This document shows positions 18,228 through 26,993 of a stretch of 64,000 nt of DNA, piece by piece; position 1 is the first letter of the stretch; the number at the start of each line of letters is the position of its first letter. The position numbers and the translations under genes were made by a program. The stretch spans positions 2,232,001 to 2,296,000 of the forward strand of contig NZ_CP031030.1 in the NCBI RefSeq assembly GCF_003711225.1, in the 5' to 3' direction. The stretch comes from Runella sp. SP2. Its GTDB lineage: Bacteria > Bacteroidota > Bacteroidia > Cytophagales > Spirosomataceae. The notes below the pieces were generated by a model, which was not told the DNA's origin, ran no database searches, and saw nothing but the letters and a program-made list of their open reading frames with translations.

Positions 18228-20594
18228 ATGATGAAAATAGCACCGTATCTCATTCTTGCGCTTTTGGCTGTGCAGTGTAAAACAGCCTCAAATTCTTCTT
18301 TTCAAAACTTACAGGCTAACCTTACCGATGTTGAAAAAATCAAAGGACGTACCGAATACATCGAGTCACCCTACGTAACGGCGGGCGACCGCGTCTATAT
18401 GGTGGGTCACCAAGACGGCTCTTTTCCCGATTTGGGGTGGCACATTACGGGCGAGATGGGAGGAATTTGGGACCATCCGATTAAATTGATGGATGGATTT
18501 TCGGCCCAATTAACCCTCAACAATTCTACACTTTGCCTTACCAAAGCCGACACGTTTTACAATTATCCCTTTGCCAATCAGCACATTTACCTTCTCCCCA
18601 AAGAAGGAATGCGGGTTGAACGGTTGCAGTTTGTCCCTGATGGGAAGGAAGCCGTAGTAGTTCAGTATGCGTTTCATAACTCCGAAGCCAAAGAGAAAAA
18701 AATCACGTTTCAGTTCAACGGAAAATCGGATTTGCGGCCTACTTGGCTTTCGGAACGCACCAACACCCAAGACGGAAACGACCAAGCAACGTTTGATGCG
18801 GGCACTCACGCTTGGGTCGTGAAAGATAGCCTTAATGAGTGGTTCGTTACGTTTGGGTCAACGCTTGCGCCCGTTAAACACACAACGGAAACCAACGATT
18901 GTACCCTAAAATCAGGTGGCAAAGGCGTCAATGCTTCCCTGACTTACGAGCTCACGCTTCCTGCCAATGGCTCAATTGTGCTACCGTTCACAGTTGCGGG
19001 TTCGTACGAGTCGAAGGACAAGGCACAAGCCACGCTAGAAGAAGTTCAGGAAAAAACAGCGGAATTATTCAGTTCCAAAAAGAAAAGATATGCCGAATTG
19101 GCGTCACAAACGCAGATTTCGATTCCTGACCAAGACGTCCAACAGGCTTTTAACTGGCTCAAATACAGTACCGATTGGCTCGTTCGCGACGTTCCAAACG
19201 TAGGGCGTGGTCTATCAGCAGGGCTTCCCGACTATCCGTGGTGGTTTGGGGTGGACAATGAGTATTCTCTACAAGGCGCTTTGCTCATCGGCCGCTTTGA
19301 CATTGTGTATAAAACCATTGAATTGCTCGTTAAAGAGTCAAATCGGGTCAATAAAAACAGCGGGCGGATTTTGCACGAAATGTCCACCAATGGGCAGGTT
19401 TTTAACGAAGGGAACATCAACGAAACGCCCCAATTTGCGACGCTCATTTGGACCATTTATCAATGGACGGGCGATAAGGAGTTTTTGGCCAAGTACTACC
19501 CTGTGGTGGTGAAAGGCTTGGATTGGTTGATGAAAGAAAACGACAAAGATGGCAATCTCCTGCCCGACGGCTTTGGCATGATGGAAATTCACGGGCTAAA
19601 CAGCGAAATGATTGACGTGGCGGCCTACAGCCAAAAAGCCTTTGCAGACGCGGCACAAATGGCCAAAGAAATGGGAGATGTAACGCTGGTCGCTAAGTAT
19701 CAAAACATTGCGCAAAAAATCAAAAACAAAATCAATACGGAGTTTTGGGTACCTGAAAGTCAGTCGTATGCCGATTTTATTGGTACCAAAGAACAAACGC
19801 TTCACCTCATCGACGACGCCATCGTGAGGGCAGACACCCTCAAAAAACCCTGGGCCGTCGCCGAAATGAAAGCTTTGAAGGCAAAGGTCAAATCTTTGCC
19901 CGCAGGAACGAAAAAAGGCTTTGTCCTCCACCACAACTGGGTCGTAAATACGCCGATGGAAATGGGCATTGCCGATTCGGACAAAGCCTTCAAAGCCCTT
20001 GAAACGGGGCAAAAATTTGTAAATCCGTTTGGAATGTTTGTCACGGGCATCGACCGCGACGAGTCGGCGGGAAAAGATGTAAGTTCGGCAGCGAAGGGCA
20101 AAAAAACGTTTACTTATACGGGCGCAGTGATGACGCTGCCAACGGGTGTGCAGGCCATTTCTGAAAACAACTACGGTCGTCCCGACCAAGCCCTCGATTA
20201 CCTCAAGCGCATGACGCGGGCGTTTAGCTTTGCACTCCCTGGGTCGATGTACGAAGTTTCTCCCGATTTTGGCATGTTTGCCCAAGCATGGACGCTTTAT
20301 AGTTTTGGCGTACCGATTATTCGCCAATTCTTTGGTGTTCAACCCAATGCCGCCCATAAAATCATTCGGATTCAACCTCAATTTCCTTCCTCGTGGGACA
20401 AAGCAAGCGTGGAAAAATTAACCATTGGCGACAATCAGTTAACGGTTCATTTTGAAAAAAGTGGCAACAAACAGACCCTTCGCCTCACTCAAACCAAACC
20501 TGATTGGAAAATCGTTTTTGCTTTGCCAAAAGGAAAGTATAAATCGTGGGAGGTAAACGGCAAAAAAGTAACAGCGACGCAGGAAGGGCGTTAG
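18228..20594 (+). CDS. Exported six-hairpin glycosidase (glycogen-debranching/GH63-like)
   Basis: An ATG at 18228 gives a 788-residue product with a lipoprotein-like N-terminus (MMKIAPYLILALLAVQCK, Cys17). The upstream TTG at 18198 is rejected because it would precede the signal. A beta-sandwich region (to about 290) is followed by an (alpha/alpha)6 barrel, with PDYPWWFGVDNEYSLQGAL, EMSTNGQVFNEGNINETPQF and DGNLLPDGFGMMEI as typical barrel segments. This resembles the amylo-alpha-1,6-glucosidase/GH63 group acting on alpha-glucans. The exact linkage is unknown. The aldose dehydrogenase downstream could oxidise the sugar released. Confidence 0.8.
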   Translation: MMKIAPYLILALLAVQCKTASNSSFQNLQANLTDVEKIKGRTEYIESPYVTAGDRVYMVGHQDGSFPDLGWHITGEMGGIWDHPIKLMDGFSAQLTLNNSTLCLTKADTFYNYPFANQHIYLLPKEGMRVERLQFVPDGKEAVVVQYAFHNSEAKEKKITFQFNGKSDLRPTWLSERTNTQDGNDQATFDAGTHAWVVKDSLNEWFVTFGSTLAPVKHTTETNDCTLKSGGKGVNASLTYELTLPANGSIVLPFTVAGSYESKDKAQATLEEVQEKTAELFSSKKKRYAELASQTQISIPDQDVQQAFNWLKYSTDWLVRDVPNVGRGLSAGLPDYPWWFGVDNEYSLQGALLIGRFDIVYKTIELLVKESNRVNKNSGRILHEMSTNGQVFNEGNINETPQFATLIWTIYQWTGDKEFLAKYYPVVVKGLDWLMKENDKDGNLLPDGFGMMEIHGLNSEMIDVAAYSQKAFADAAQMAKEMGDVTLVAKYQNIAQKIKNKINTEFWVPESQSYADFIGTKEQTLHLIDDAIVRADTLKKPWAVAEMKALKAKVKSLPAGTKKGFVLHHNWVVNTPMEMGIADSDKAFKALETGQKFVNPFGMFVTGIDRDESAGKDVSSAAKGKKTFTYTGAVMTLPTGVQAISENNYGRPDQALDYLKRMTRAFSFALPGSMYEVSPDFGMFAQAWTLYSFGVPIIRQFFGVQPNAAHKIIRIQPQFPSSWDKASVEKLTIGDNQLTVHFEKSGNKQTLRLTQTKPDWKIVFALPKGKYKSWEVNGKKVTATQEGR

Positions 20595-20661
20595 ATGTGT
20601 CGGGAAGCAATGGGGAGAAAATAGTGCTCGAAGCCTTTTAATGGCATATAACTTACCTCCA

Positions 20662-20692
20662 CCTTCCCGAAAGTTTTGAACTTTCGGGAAGG
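20662..20692. repeat. 31-bp palindromic repeat, copy 1 (REP-like)
   Basis: A 14-bp stem (CCTTCCCGAAAGTT paired with its complement) sits between the glycosidase and aldose dehydrogenase genes. The same 31 bases occur in reverse complement at 22703-22733. Confidence 0.8.
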
Positions 20693-20713
20693 CAAAAAAG
20701 ATACACCAACCCC

Positions 20714-21865
20714 ATGAATATAAAGACTTTAACTCGCCTTTTTTCTATTATCTTCTCATTGGGGCTGTTGGGTTTCTTGTCCAATTCCCAACAACCGCTG
20801 AACCTAGAAAATGCCTTCCCTCAGCTCACGTTTGAGCGTCCTGTTGAGTTTACCCACGCAGGCGACGGCAGCAATCGTTTGTACGTAATTGAGCAAGAAG
20901 GACTGATTCGGGTGTTTGAAAATAGCCCTTCGGTAAAATCGGCTGATGTTTTTTTAGACCTTAAAAATAAAGTTTCCTCGGAAGGTGAAATGGGGCTGCT
21001 TGGGCTTGCTTTTCACCCCAATTTTAAGCAAAACGGCTACTTTTATGTCTATTATACCAAACGTAAACCGTTGGAATCCATCATTGCCCGCTACCGAGTG
21101 GTTTCCAACAAAGTGGATGTTTCAACGGAAACTATTTTACTACGGTTTGACCAGCCTTACGACAATCACAACGGCGGTAAAATTGCCTTTGGCCCCGACG
21201 GATACCTCTACATTGGAACAGGAGACGGCGGGGCGTGGGGCGACCAACATAATTATGCCCAAAACCGAAGTTCGTTGCTAGGAAAAATCTTACGCATTGA
21301 TGTAAACCAAACAACCCGAGGTGCTTACGGAATTCCAGCTGACAATCCCTATGTGGGCTCAACAGAAGGTTTTCGGGAAGAAATTTATGCGTATGGACTG
21401 CGAAATCCGTGGCGATTTAGCTTCGATACCGCTTCTAAACAACTTTGGGTGGGCGACGTGGGCCAAAATGAATTTGAAGAAATAAACATCGTCACCAAAG
21501 GCGGAAATTACGGCTGGCGACTCAAAGAAGCCGTGCGTTGTTACAACCCTCGAAAGGATTGCGACCCTGCCCTACAACTCATTGACCCCATTCATCATTA
21601 CCCTCGTACAGACGGTGTTTCGGTAACGGGTGGATTTGTGTATCGTGGTTTGCGTGCGCCTTCCCTGCGGGGAAAATACCTCTTTGCTGATTATAGCAAC
21701 GGCAACATTTGGGCACTTACTTTTGAAGGAAATAAGAAAACGAGGCTGGAATTGGTCAGTAAAGAAGGAGGTTCGGTTTCTGCCTTTGGTGAAGATGCCC
21801 AAGGAGAACTTTATATTTTGGATCATTCTAGCGGCAAAATCAACCGATTTTCTCCATCAAACTAA
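20714..21865 (+). CDS. Exported PQQ-dependent aldose/sorbosone dehydrogenase family protein
   Basis: The 383-residue protein has a signal peptide (MNIKTLTRLFSIIFSLGLLGFLSNS) followed by the soluble glucose dehydrogenase/YliI-type six-bladed propeller. Characteristic motifs are GDGSNRLYVIEQEGLIRV, GLLGLAFHPNF, HNGGKIAFGPDGYLYIGTGDGG, YGLRNPWRFSFD and DVGQNEFEEIN. Family members oxidise aldoses in the periplasm with PQQ. No PQQ biosynthesis genes lie in this window. The enzyme probably works with the sugar-active proteins around it. Confidence 0.9.
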   Translation: MNIKTLTRLFSIIFSLGLLGFLSNSQQPLNLENAFPQLTFERPVEFTHAGDGSNRLYVIEQEGLIRVFENSPSVKSADVFLDLKNKVSSEGEMGLLGLAFHPNFKQNGYFYVYYTKRKPLESIIARYRVVSNKVDVSTETILLRFDQPYDNHNGGKIAFGPDGYLYIGTGDGGAWGDQHNYAQNRSSLLGKILRIDVNQTTRGAYGIPADNPYVGSTEGFREEIYAYGLRNPWRFSFDTASKQLWVGDVGQNEFEEINIVTKGGNYGWRLKEAVRCYNPRKDCDPALQLIDPIHHYPRTDGVSVTGGFVYRGLRAPSLRGKYLFADYSNGNIWALTFEGNKKTRLELVSKEGGSVSAFGEDAQGELYILDHSSGKINRFSPSN

Positions 21866-21883
21866 CCCAAAAACACCCAACGT

Positions 21884-22693
21884 ATGACAACTCCCACCGT
21901 TCTTTTAAATCATTTTTACCTCACTCTCGACCGCGAAACATTTCAGGCAATAGCCCAATCTGAGTTTTTACGCCAACAGTTTGCCCCCAACGAAATCAGA
22001 ACCACAAATCGTACCGACCGAAGTTATACTGGGCTTTATTTTTACGGGGAAAGAACGTATTTTGAATTTTTTGACGTCACGACAGAAACACACCGACACA
22101 TTGGTGATTCAGCCATTGCATTTGGCCTTGAAAACGAAGGAGACACTTCGCTTTTAGAAGTCCATTGGCCTGATTCGCACCGACTTAGTATTACTCGTCC
22201 CACCCATACCGAACAAGTACCTTGGTTTGAGATGCTCATTCCGAAAGGATTCACACTTGAAAACCCTCTGACCTTCTGGACGATGGAATACCGCCCTACT
22301 TTTCTTACAAGTTGGTTTCCAACGGCCACTGCTGCCCCTTCATTGGCACGCCAGGAGGTTTTAGAGCGTTACAAATCCCGAATTGACAAAGTTTGTCAGC
22401 CCTATTTTAAAAATATAAGTGGCCTGACCATTGGACTACCCGAAGATGTCTATCAAGCTGTTGACCATTTTACCCATCAATTTGGGTATTCTAAAAAAGC
22501 CACGTCTAGCGGTTTTTTCTTTACCGATGTTGAAAATGTAACGTACCACATTCAGCTCTCAGAAAGTATGCACTATGGAATTTCGGAAGTAGTTTTTGAT
22601 GTTACGCGCCAACCGAGTCAGGCAAATTGGGAATTGGGCAATTCCGAGCTTCGGTTTTTAAATGACCAAAACGCCGTTTGGAAGTTTTGGTAA
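21884..22693 (+). CDS. DUF5829 family protein
   Basis: This 269-residue cytoplasmic protein matches the DUF5829 pattern: NHFYLTLD at the start, FLRQQFAPNEIRTTNR, and SYTGLYFYGERTYFEFF. No catalytic motif is recognisable, although the two-fold strand/helix pattern vaguely resembles a VOC-like fold. It begins 18 bases after the aldose dehydrogenase and probably shares its transcript. Function unknown. Confidence 0.75.
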   Translation: MTTPTVLLNHFYLTLDRETFQAIAQSEFLRQQFAPNEIRTTNRTDRSYTGLYFYGERTYFEFFDVTTETHRHIGDSAIAFGLENEGDTSLLEVHWPDSHRLSITRPTHTEQVPWFEMLIPKGFTLENPLTFWTMEYRPTFLTSWFPTATAAPSLARQEVLERYKSRIDKVCQPYFKNISGLTIGLPEDVYQAVDHFTHQFGYSKKATSSGFFFTDVENVTYHIQLSESMHYGISEVVFDVTRQPSQANWELGNSELRFLNDQNAVWKFW

Positions 22694-22700
22694 CTTACAG

Positions 22701-22735
22701 CACCTTCCCGAAAGTTCAAAACTTTCGGGAAGGTG
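22701..22735. repeat. Palindromic repeat, copy 2, inverted relative to copy 1
   Basis: A 16-bp stem (22701-22716 with 22720-22735) and 3-base loop. Its central 31 bases are the exact reverse complement of 20662-20692. It lies between the convergent DUF5829 and AGE epimerase genes and could also act as a terminator. Confidence 0.8.
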
Positions 22736-22741
22736 GAACTC

Positions 22742-24013
22742 CTAAACGCCTTTCGCGATTTTATCCAAACGTACAATCGACTGCACCATCGAACGAACGT
22801 CGTGATAATTGATTTTCCAAGAATGGCTCATGTGTTTCCAAATCGGCACACCTTGGCGCGTCATCAGCGGCCACCACTCACCTAGTTCGTGATTAATCAT
22901 TTTATCAAACACAAAACGGTGGATGTTTTCGTACGCCTCCAAATACTTTTCGTCCTTGAGGTAACGGTACGCATCCAGCATTCCAATCAACATTTCGGCT
23001 TGCTGCCAAAACTCCTTCTCGCGGTCATAGACCTCGCCCGCGTGTGAACCTTCTACATACACCCCGCCAAATTCCCAGTCAACACCATATTGTAATGAAT
23101 GACTGTACGATTTTTTGATTTGCTCGCCGTACGTATCATAAGGTAAACCTAGCACATCGAGGGCGTGCATCAACAACCACGCAAACTCCGAATTGTGTCC
23201 GTAGCTAGTATTGTCTTCTGCGGCGGCTTTCATTCCGTCTTCAGAAAAACGATCCCATCCCCACACAATATCAAATTTGATTTGTGGTGCTACCGACCAA
23301 TCTGCCCAAAACTGCGGGATACCCGTACCGTATTCAGGGTGCATGATTTTGGTCACCAACAATTCGATGATTTCTAACAACTTACGACGGTGCACCTCCA
23401 ATCCTGTGCATTCGTAAAGCGTCGTAAAAGCTTCCATTAAGTGCATGTGCGCATCAAGCGTTTTACGATCCCCGCCTGCTGCACCTGGCCCTTTGAGCGT
23501 CCAATCGCGGTGGAACATTTCAAAATATCCCCCAAAGTGGGTATCTGCACCATATTTTTGGAGAAGGTCAAAACATTTTTCGGCGTACTCCCGACCGCGC
23601 AAATCTCCCGTAGCGAGGGTATATTCACTCAATGAATAAATACAAAAACTGAGGCCGTAGATGATTTTTTGGTCGTTGGTGACTTCCCCTTTGCGGTTGG
23701 TCATCCAGTAAAATCCACCAAACTCCTCGTCCCACATATTGTTGATGAGGTAATCAACCCCGTGGCGGGCCATTTCGGCAAATTCACCGTTTCCATATCC
23801 CGCACGGTGCACCGACGAATAGGTAAAAACCGACCGCGATTGAGCAATCAACGATTTTTCATCTTCGCCCGAATCGTTTCCAAACTGGTCGAAATGCGTT
23901 AAAAAGCCACCATTTTCTTTATCGACGGTACGCTTTACCCAAAAAGGCAATAATCCATTGTTAAGATACGTCTCAATTTCCTGACGCAAGGAAGCAATTT
24001 TTTCAGAAGTCAT
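22742..24013 (-). CDS. AGE family epimerase/isomerase (cellobiose 2-epimerase-like)
   Basis: The 423-residue protein is an (alpha/alpha)6 barrel of the N-acylglucosamine 2-epimerase superfamily. Typical motifs are LDAHMHLMEAFTTLYECTG, YGHNSEFAWLLMHALDVLG (with the active-site His), EFWQQAEMLIGMLDAY and the C-terminal SHSWKINYHDVRSMVQ. Such enzymes epimerise or isomerise a sugar at C2. There is no signal peptide, so it acts in the cytoplasm. It is transcribed alone, convergent with the DUF5829 gene. Confidence 0.88.
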   Translation of the reverse strand: MTSEKIASLRQEIETYLNNGLLPFWVKRTVDKENGGFLTHFDQFGNDSGEDEKSLIAQSRSVFTYSSVHRAGYGNGEFAEMARHGVDYLINNMWDEEFGGFYWMTNRKGEVTNDQKIIYGLSFCIYSLSEYTLATGDLRGREYAEKCFDLLQKYGADTHFGGYFEMFHRDWTLKGPGAAGGDRKTLDAHMHLMEAFTTLYECTGLEVHRRKLLEIIELLVTKIMHPEYGTGIPQFWADWSVAPQIKFDIVWGWDRFSEDGMKAAAEDNTSYGHNSEFAWLLMHALDVLGLPYDTYGEQIKKSYSHSLQYGVDWEFGGVYVEGSHAGEVYDREKEFWQQAEMLIGMLDAYRYLKDEKYLEAYENIHRFVFDKMINHELGEWWPLMTRQGVPIWKHMSHSWKINYHDVRSMVQSIVRLDKIAKGV

Positions 24014-24079
24014 AGTGAAGCGCTTTTTTCATAAAAACACAAACGTGTGTAATAACTACTGACACTGTGCCGATTTGGG

Positions 24080-24604
24080 CTATTTAGGTCTAAACACCTT
24101 TATCACGGCTTCGTTGGTTTCTAAAAATGGCCCTCCAATCAAATCAATGCAGTACGGAATAGCGGGAAAAACAGCATCCAAACACTGACGAATGGCCGAA
24201 GGTTTTCCTGGCAAATTAACAATCAGTGTTTTGCCCCGAATCCCTGCCGTTTGGCGTGACAAAATGGCCGTGGGCACGTACTGTAAACTCACTTGCCGCA
24301 TCAGTTCCCCAAACCCTGGCATCATTTTATGGCAAACGGCCTCGGTTGCTTCGGGAGTAACATCGCGGGGCGCGGGGCCCGTTCCGCCGCATGTTACTAC
24401 TAAACAGCAACCTTCTTTATCAGCCATTTCGACAAGGGCTTGGCTAATCAAATGTTGCTCGTCGGGAATAACCCGATACACGGGTTCCCAAGCACTGGTT
24501 AGGTATTCGTTGAGCGTTGACACAATGGCCTTCCCTGGGATGTCTTCATAAACACCCGCACTGGCGCGGTCGGAGACGTTAATAATGCCTATTTTAATCA
24601 TCAT
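24080..24604 (-). CDS. mogA: MogA/MoaB-family molybdopterin adenylyltransferase
   Basis: The 174-residue protein has the MoCF-binding domain: IGIINVSDRASAGVYEDIPG at the N-terminus and the signature VVTCGGTGPAPRDVTPEAT in the middle, followed by LNVNLPGKPSAI-like (here LIVNLPGKPSAIRQCL). It adenylylates molybdopterin before Mo insertion. Either of two adjacent ATGs (24604 or 24601) could be the start. It is divergent from the Fur-family gene. Confidence 0.9.
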   Translation of the reverse strand: MMIKIGIINVSDRASAGVYEDIPGKAIVSTLNEYLTSAWEPVYRVIPDEQHLISQALVEMADKEGCCLVVTCGGTGPAPRDVTPEATEAVCHKMMPGFGELMRQVSLQYVPTAILSRQTAGIRGKTLIVNLPGKPSAIRQCLDAVFPAIPYCIDLIGGPFLETNEAVIKVFRPK

Positions 24605-24675
24605 GGAACAGTTTGTTTATAGCAACCGTTTAAAAAGAAAGCCCGTTCAGTTCGGTAAATCCGAAGCTAACTTGA

Positions 24676-24683
24676 TAAATTTG
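24676..24683 (+). promoter_or_regulatory. TAnnTTTG promoter box of the Fur-family gene
   Basis: TAAATTTG matches the Bacteroidota -7 consensus exactly, 18 bases before the ATG at 24702. The -33 element is weak. Confidence 0.45.
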
Positions 24684-24701
24684 GGCAAAAATAACAAGGT
24701 C

Positions 24702-25118
24702 ATGAATACTTTCGCCAAAGATACCCTGCGATTACACGAATTACGCCATACAAGCTGTCGTGAAGATATTTTGGAAATTTTACAAAACCGTGCTTCTGCG
24801 CTTTCACACGGGGATTTAGAAAATGGCTTAAAAGACCGCTACGACCGCGTTACTATTTACCGTACCCTAAAAACGTTCGTTGATAAAGGCATTATTCATA
24901 AAGTGTTGGACGAAGATGGCCTTCGCTACGCTTTGTGCAAAGATGCTTGCCAAGAGCACAATCACCACCACGACCACGTTCATTTTAAATGCCAAATGTG
25001 CGGTAAAACCACTTGTTTGGAAGACATTCATGTTCCGTCGCTGGCCCTACCCGCAGGTTTCAAATCCAAAGAAGTGAATTTATTGATTCAAGGCACTTGT
25101 TCGATTTGTAATAAGTAA
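24702..25118 (+). CDS. Fur-family metal-responsive transcriptional repressor (Zur-like)
   Basis: The ATG at 24702 gives 138 residues, the usual Fur-family size; the longer frame from 24585 has 39 atypical residues and spans the promoter box. The winged helix holds DRVTIYRTLKTFVDKGIIHKV (about 48-68), the DNA-recognition region. Structural zinc would be bound by C97/C100 and C133/C136, and a His-rich stretch (EHNHHHDHVH, 85-94) lies at the usual regulatory metal site. Whether it senses zinc, iron or peroxide cannot be decided from sequence. Confidence 0.88.
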   Translation: MNTFAKDTLRLHELRHTSCREDILEILQNRASALSHGDLENGLKDRYDRVTIYRTLKTFVDKGIIHKVLDEDGLRYALCKDACQEHNHHHDHVHFKCQMCGKTTCLEDIHVPSLALPAGFKSKEVNLLIQGTCSICNK

Positions 25119-25210
25119 CTTTTACCGTTAACTAAAACAAGTTGATTTTCTGAGCATTAGAAGCAACTTTTGTCGTAAAGAATACCCTCACTTCAAATTT
25201 CTATACGACA

Positions 25211-26173
25211 ATGAGACAGTTATCCATGCTTACCTCAGCACTTCTTTTTTTGAATGTGCTTTCTCTGAATGCTCAGTCCATTACCCTTACGCCCAATACA
25301 AACGGCAATCCCCAAGAAGGCCGATTGTATTATGATAATTCGGCCAAAGAACTTCGGTTCTGGAACGGGTCGGTTTATGTACCAGTCGGCAACTCGGGTA
25401 GCCCAACGCCAGGCTGGGTCAATTCGGGAACAAACCTCTTCAATGCAAATACGGGCAACTTGGGCGTAGGCACCGAATCGCCTACCTCAAAGCTTACGAT
25501 ACGTCATAATTTCTCCAATATCCTATCCCTTCTACACCTCAACGCCTTAAGCACGGGTTTAACCAACTCTATTTTTTTTGGAGGTAGTAACTACACCACT
25601 GGAATTATCTCTACCATTGGTACATCTAGTTCGGCTGCCCGAATGGCATTTTCAACGGGCTATTCGTTTTCAGGGGGCGTTTTCAACATGCAAGAACGGC
25701 TGAGTATTGCCAATGATGGAAAAGTAGGAGTCAATCAGCCTGCGCCCCAAGCAACATTGGATGTGGGTGGAAGCATTCGTTTTTCGGGGAGTAACCCTGC
25801 GGCATTTGTAGTAACGGCAACCTCGGGAGTCAATACCTATTCAGCACTCCCATTTTCGGGTTCACCTTCCTTAATAACTGCCGCTGGGGGTAAATGTTAC
25901 GCCATCAGAATCGACCACCCGATGTGTAACAATAACGCCAATGCCATATTGATGGTAACTGCTCAAGTGTCAACTTTCGGTGGGGTTCAATATAATAACG
26001 GTTATTGGTACTTGATTCCAAGCAGCAACGAGCGCTATACCGTTGGACGTTTTAGCGCCCGACTCGACTGTACCAACACCGCAGCTTGCGTAGATGCCCT
26101 TTTTATTGGAGACCGTGAGTCGGAGTATTTTTTCAATGGCAATAAATTCAACGTGCTGATTATTCAAAATTAA
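25211..26173 (+). CDS. Exported protein of unknown function with tail-fibre-like repeats
   Basis: The 320-residue product has a signal peptide (MRQLSMLTSALLFLNVLSLNAQ). Its N-terminal part (GRLYYDNSAKELRFWNGSVYVPVG, then NLGVGTESPTSKLTI) resembles the low-complexity 'surface decoration' proteins common in Bacteroidota, which look like phage tail fibres. The C-terminal half contains several Cys residues (GGKCYAIRIDHPMCNNNAN; RLDCTNTAACVD) that may form disulfides. Function unknown; secreted or surface location is likely. Confidence 0.65.
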   Translation: MRQLSMLTSALLFLNVLSLNAQSITLTPNTNGNPQEGRLYYDNSAKELRFWNGSVYVPVGNSGSPTPGWVNSGTNLFNANTGNLGVGTESPTSKLTIRHNFSNILSLLHLNALSTGLTNSIFFGGSNYTTGIISTIGTSSSAARMAFSTGYSFSGGVFNMQERLSIANDGKVGVNQPAPQATLDVGGSIRFSGSNPAAFVVTATSGVNTYSALPFSGSPSLITAAGGKCYAIRIDHPMCNNNANAILMVTAQVSTFGGVQYNNGYWYLIPSSNERYTVGRFSARLDCTNTAACVDALFIGDRESEYFFNGNKFNVLIIQN

Positions 26174-26204
26174 GTGCTGTCGGTGCTGGAGGTTTCTTCC
26201 CGTG

Positions 26205-26314
26205 CTTTCGGTTTCTCAAAACCGAAAGTGAGGTTTCTCAAAACCTCGTTTTAATCAGTTTTGAGAAACCTCACGCGTCAGATTTGGTCTAAAAGTCGGT
26301 TTTGAGAAACCGAC
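26205..26314. repeat. Cluster of four hairpin repeats (GGTTTCTCAAAACC family)
   Basis: Four palindromic units with the core GGTTTCTCAAAACC or its complement occur at 26205-26228, 26230-26247, 26258-26273 and 26295-26314. Units two and three are also complementary to each other. They fill the space between convergent genes. They look like REP elements, though the hairpins may also terminate transcription. Confidence 0.75.
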
Positions 26315-26342
26315 CTCACAGGGCAGAAACCCACTTCACAGG

Positions 26343-26993
26343 TTAGTGTCGGCCTCCTCGACCGCCGCCACTAAATCCGCCTCGGAATCCTCCACCGCCA
26401 TAGCTATAACTTCTTGGCGCAGAAAATGACTGGTACGACTGACGAGTTTGAGGTCGTGCTTGATATGTTCGTGCTGATTCGTTACGGTAGGTTTGGCGTC
26501 CCGTATTTCCTGCCGACAAGCGAGGACTAGCAGGACGTGGCATGTTCAAAATTCGGTTTTCGGGAGAAAAACCAGACCGATTTACGTAATAACCAGCGGG
26601 GTAACGACGCACGTAAAAAGAGTTGTTTAACCAAGGGCGTCGAATGCCTTGATTAAGCATGACGATATAGGCCGAATTAAGGTTTATCCCTGCATACATA
26701 CTGGGCAAAAAGGCCGAAGAAGCCCAAATACCCGCATTGTTGTACCAAAACAGTTGCGACGACAAATCATAATACATGCCGTAATCGGGCAAATAATAGT
26801 ACTGAACACCCGCAACCGCAGCGCCTTGAGGAGCCCAAGTGGGAGGTACGTAGCTTTGATAAGTAGTACCCGACGCTATGGTATAGGTATTAGGTGAACA
26901 AGAATCGAGGGTAAAAAGGGTAACGAAAGCGACTACCCCTATGCCAATAAATCGACGTACCCCTTGAAACGGAGCGTGCTTTAGCGTTTTCAT
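26343..26993 (-). CDS. Putative lipoprotein, Tyr/Arg/Gly-rich
   Basis: The 216-residue protein has an N-terminal hydrophobic segment ending LDSC (Cys32), which suggests a lipoprotein signal with an unusually long polar leader. The middle is rich in Tyr/Trp (VQYYYLPDYGMYYDLSSQLFWYNNAGIW). The C-terminus is disordered and Gly/Arg-rich (YGGGGFRGGFSGGGRGGRH). I do not recognise a catalytic family. Its ATG overlaps the stop of the DUF4136 gene, so the two are cotranslated and probably act together in the envelope. Confidence 0.7.
   Translation of the reverse strand: MKTLKHAPFQGVRRFIGIGVVAFVTLFTLDSCSPNTYTIASGTTYQSYVPPTWAPQGAAVAGVQYYYLPDYGMYYDLSSQLFWYNNAGIWASSAFLPSMYAGINLNSAYIVMLNQGIRRPWLNNSFYVRRYPAGYYVNRSGFSPENRILNMPRPASPRLSAGNTGRQTYRNESARTYQARPQTRQSYQSFSAPRSYSYGGGGFRGGFSGGGRGGRH

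Noticed and set aside
19596-20381. 261-residue minus-strand ORF opposite the glycosidase
   Set aside because: A shadow of the plus-strand coding frame; its composition is unlike a real protein and it has no family features.
24585-24701. Longer N-terminus for the Fur-family protein
   Set aside because: It would exceed normal family length and includes the TAAATTTG promoter box and the mogA start.
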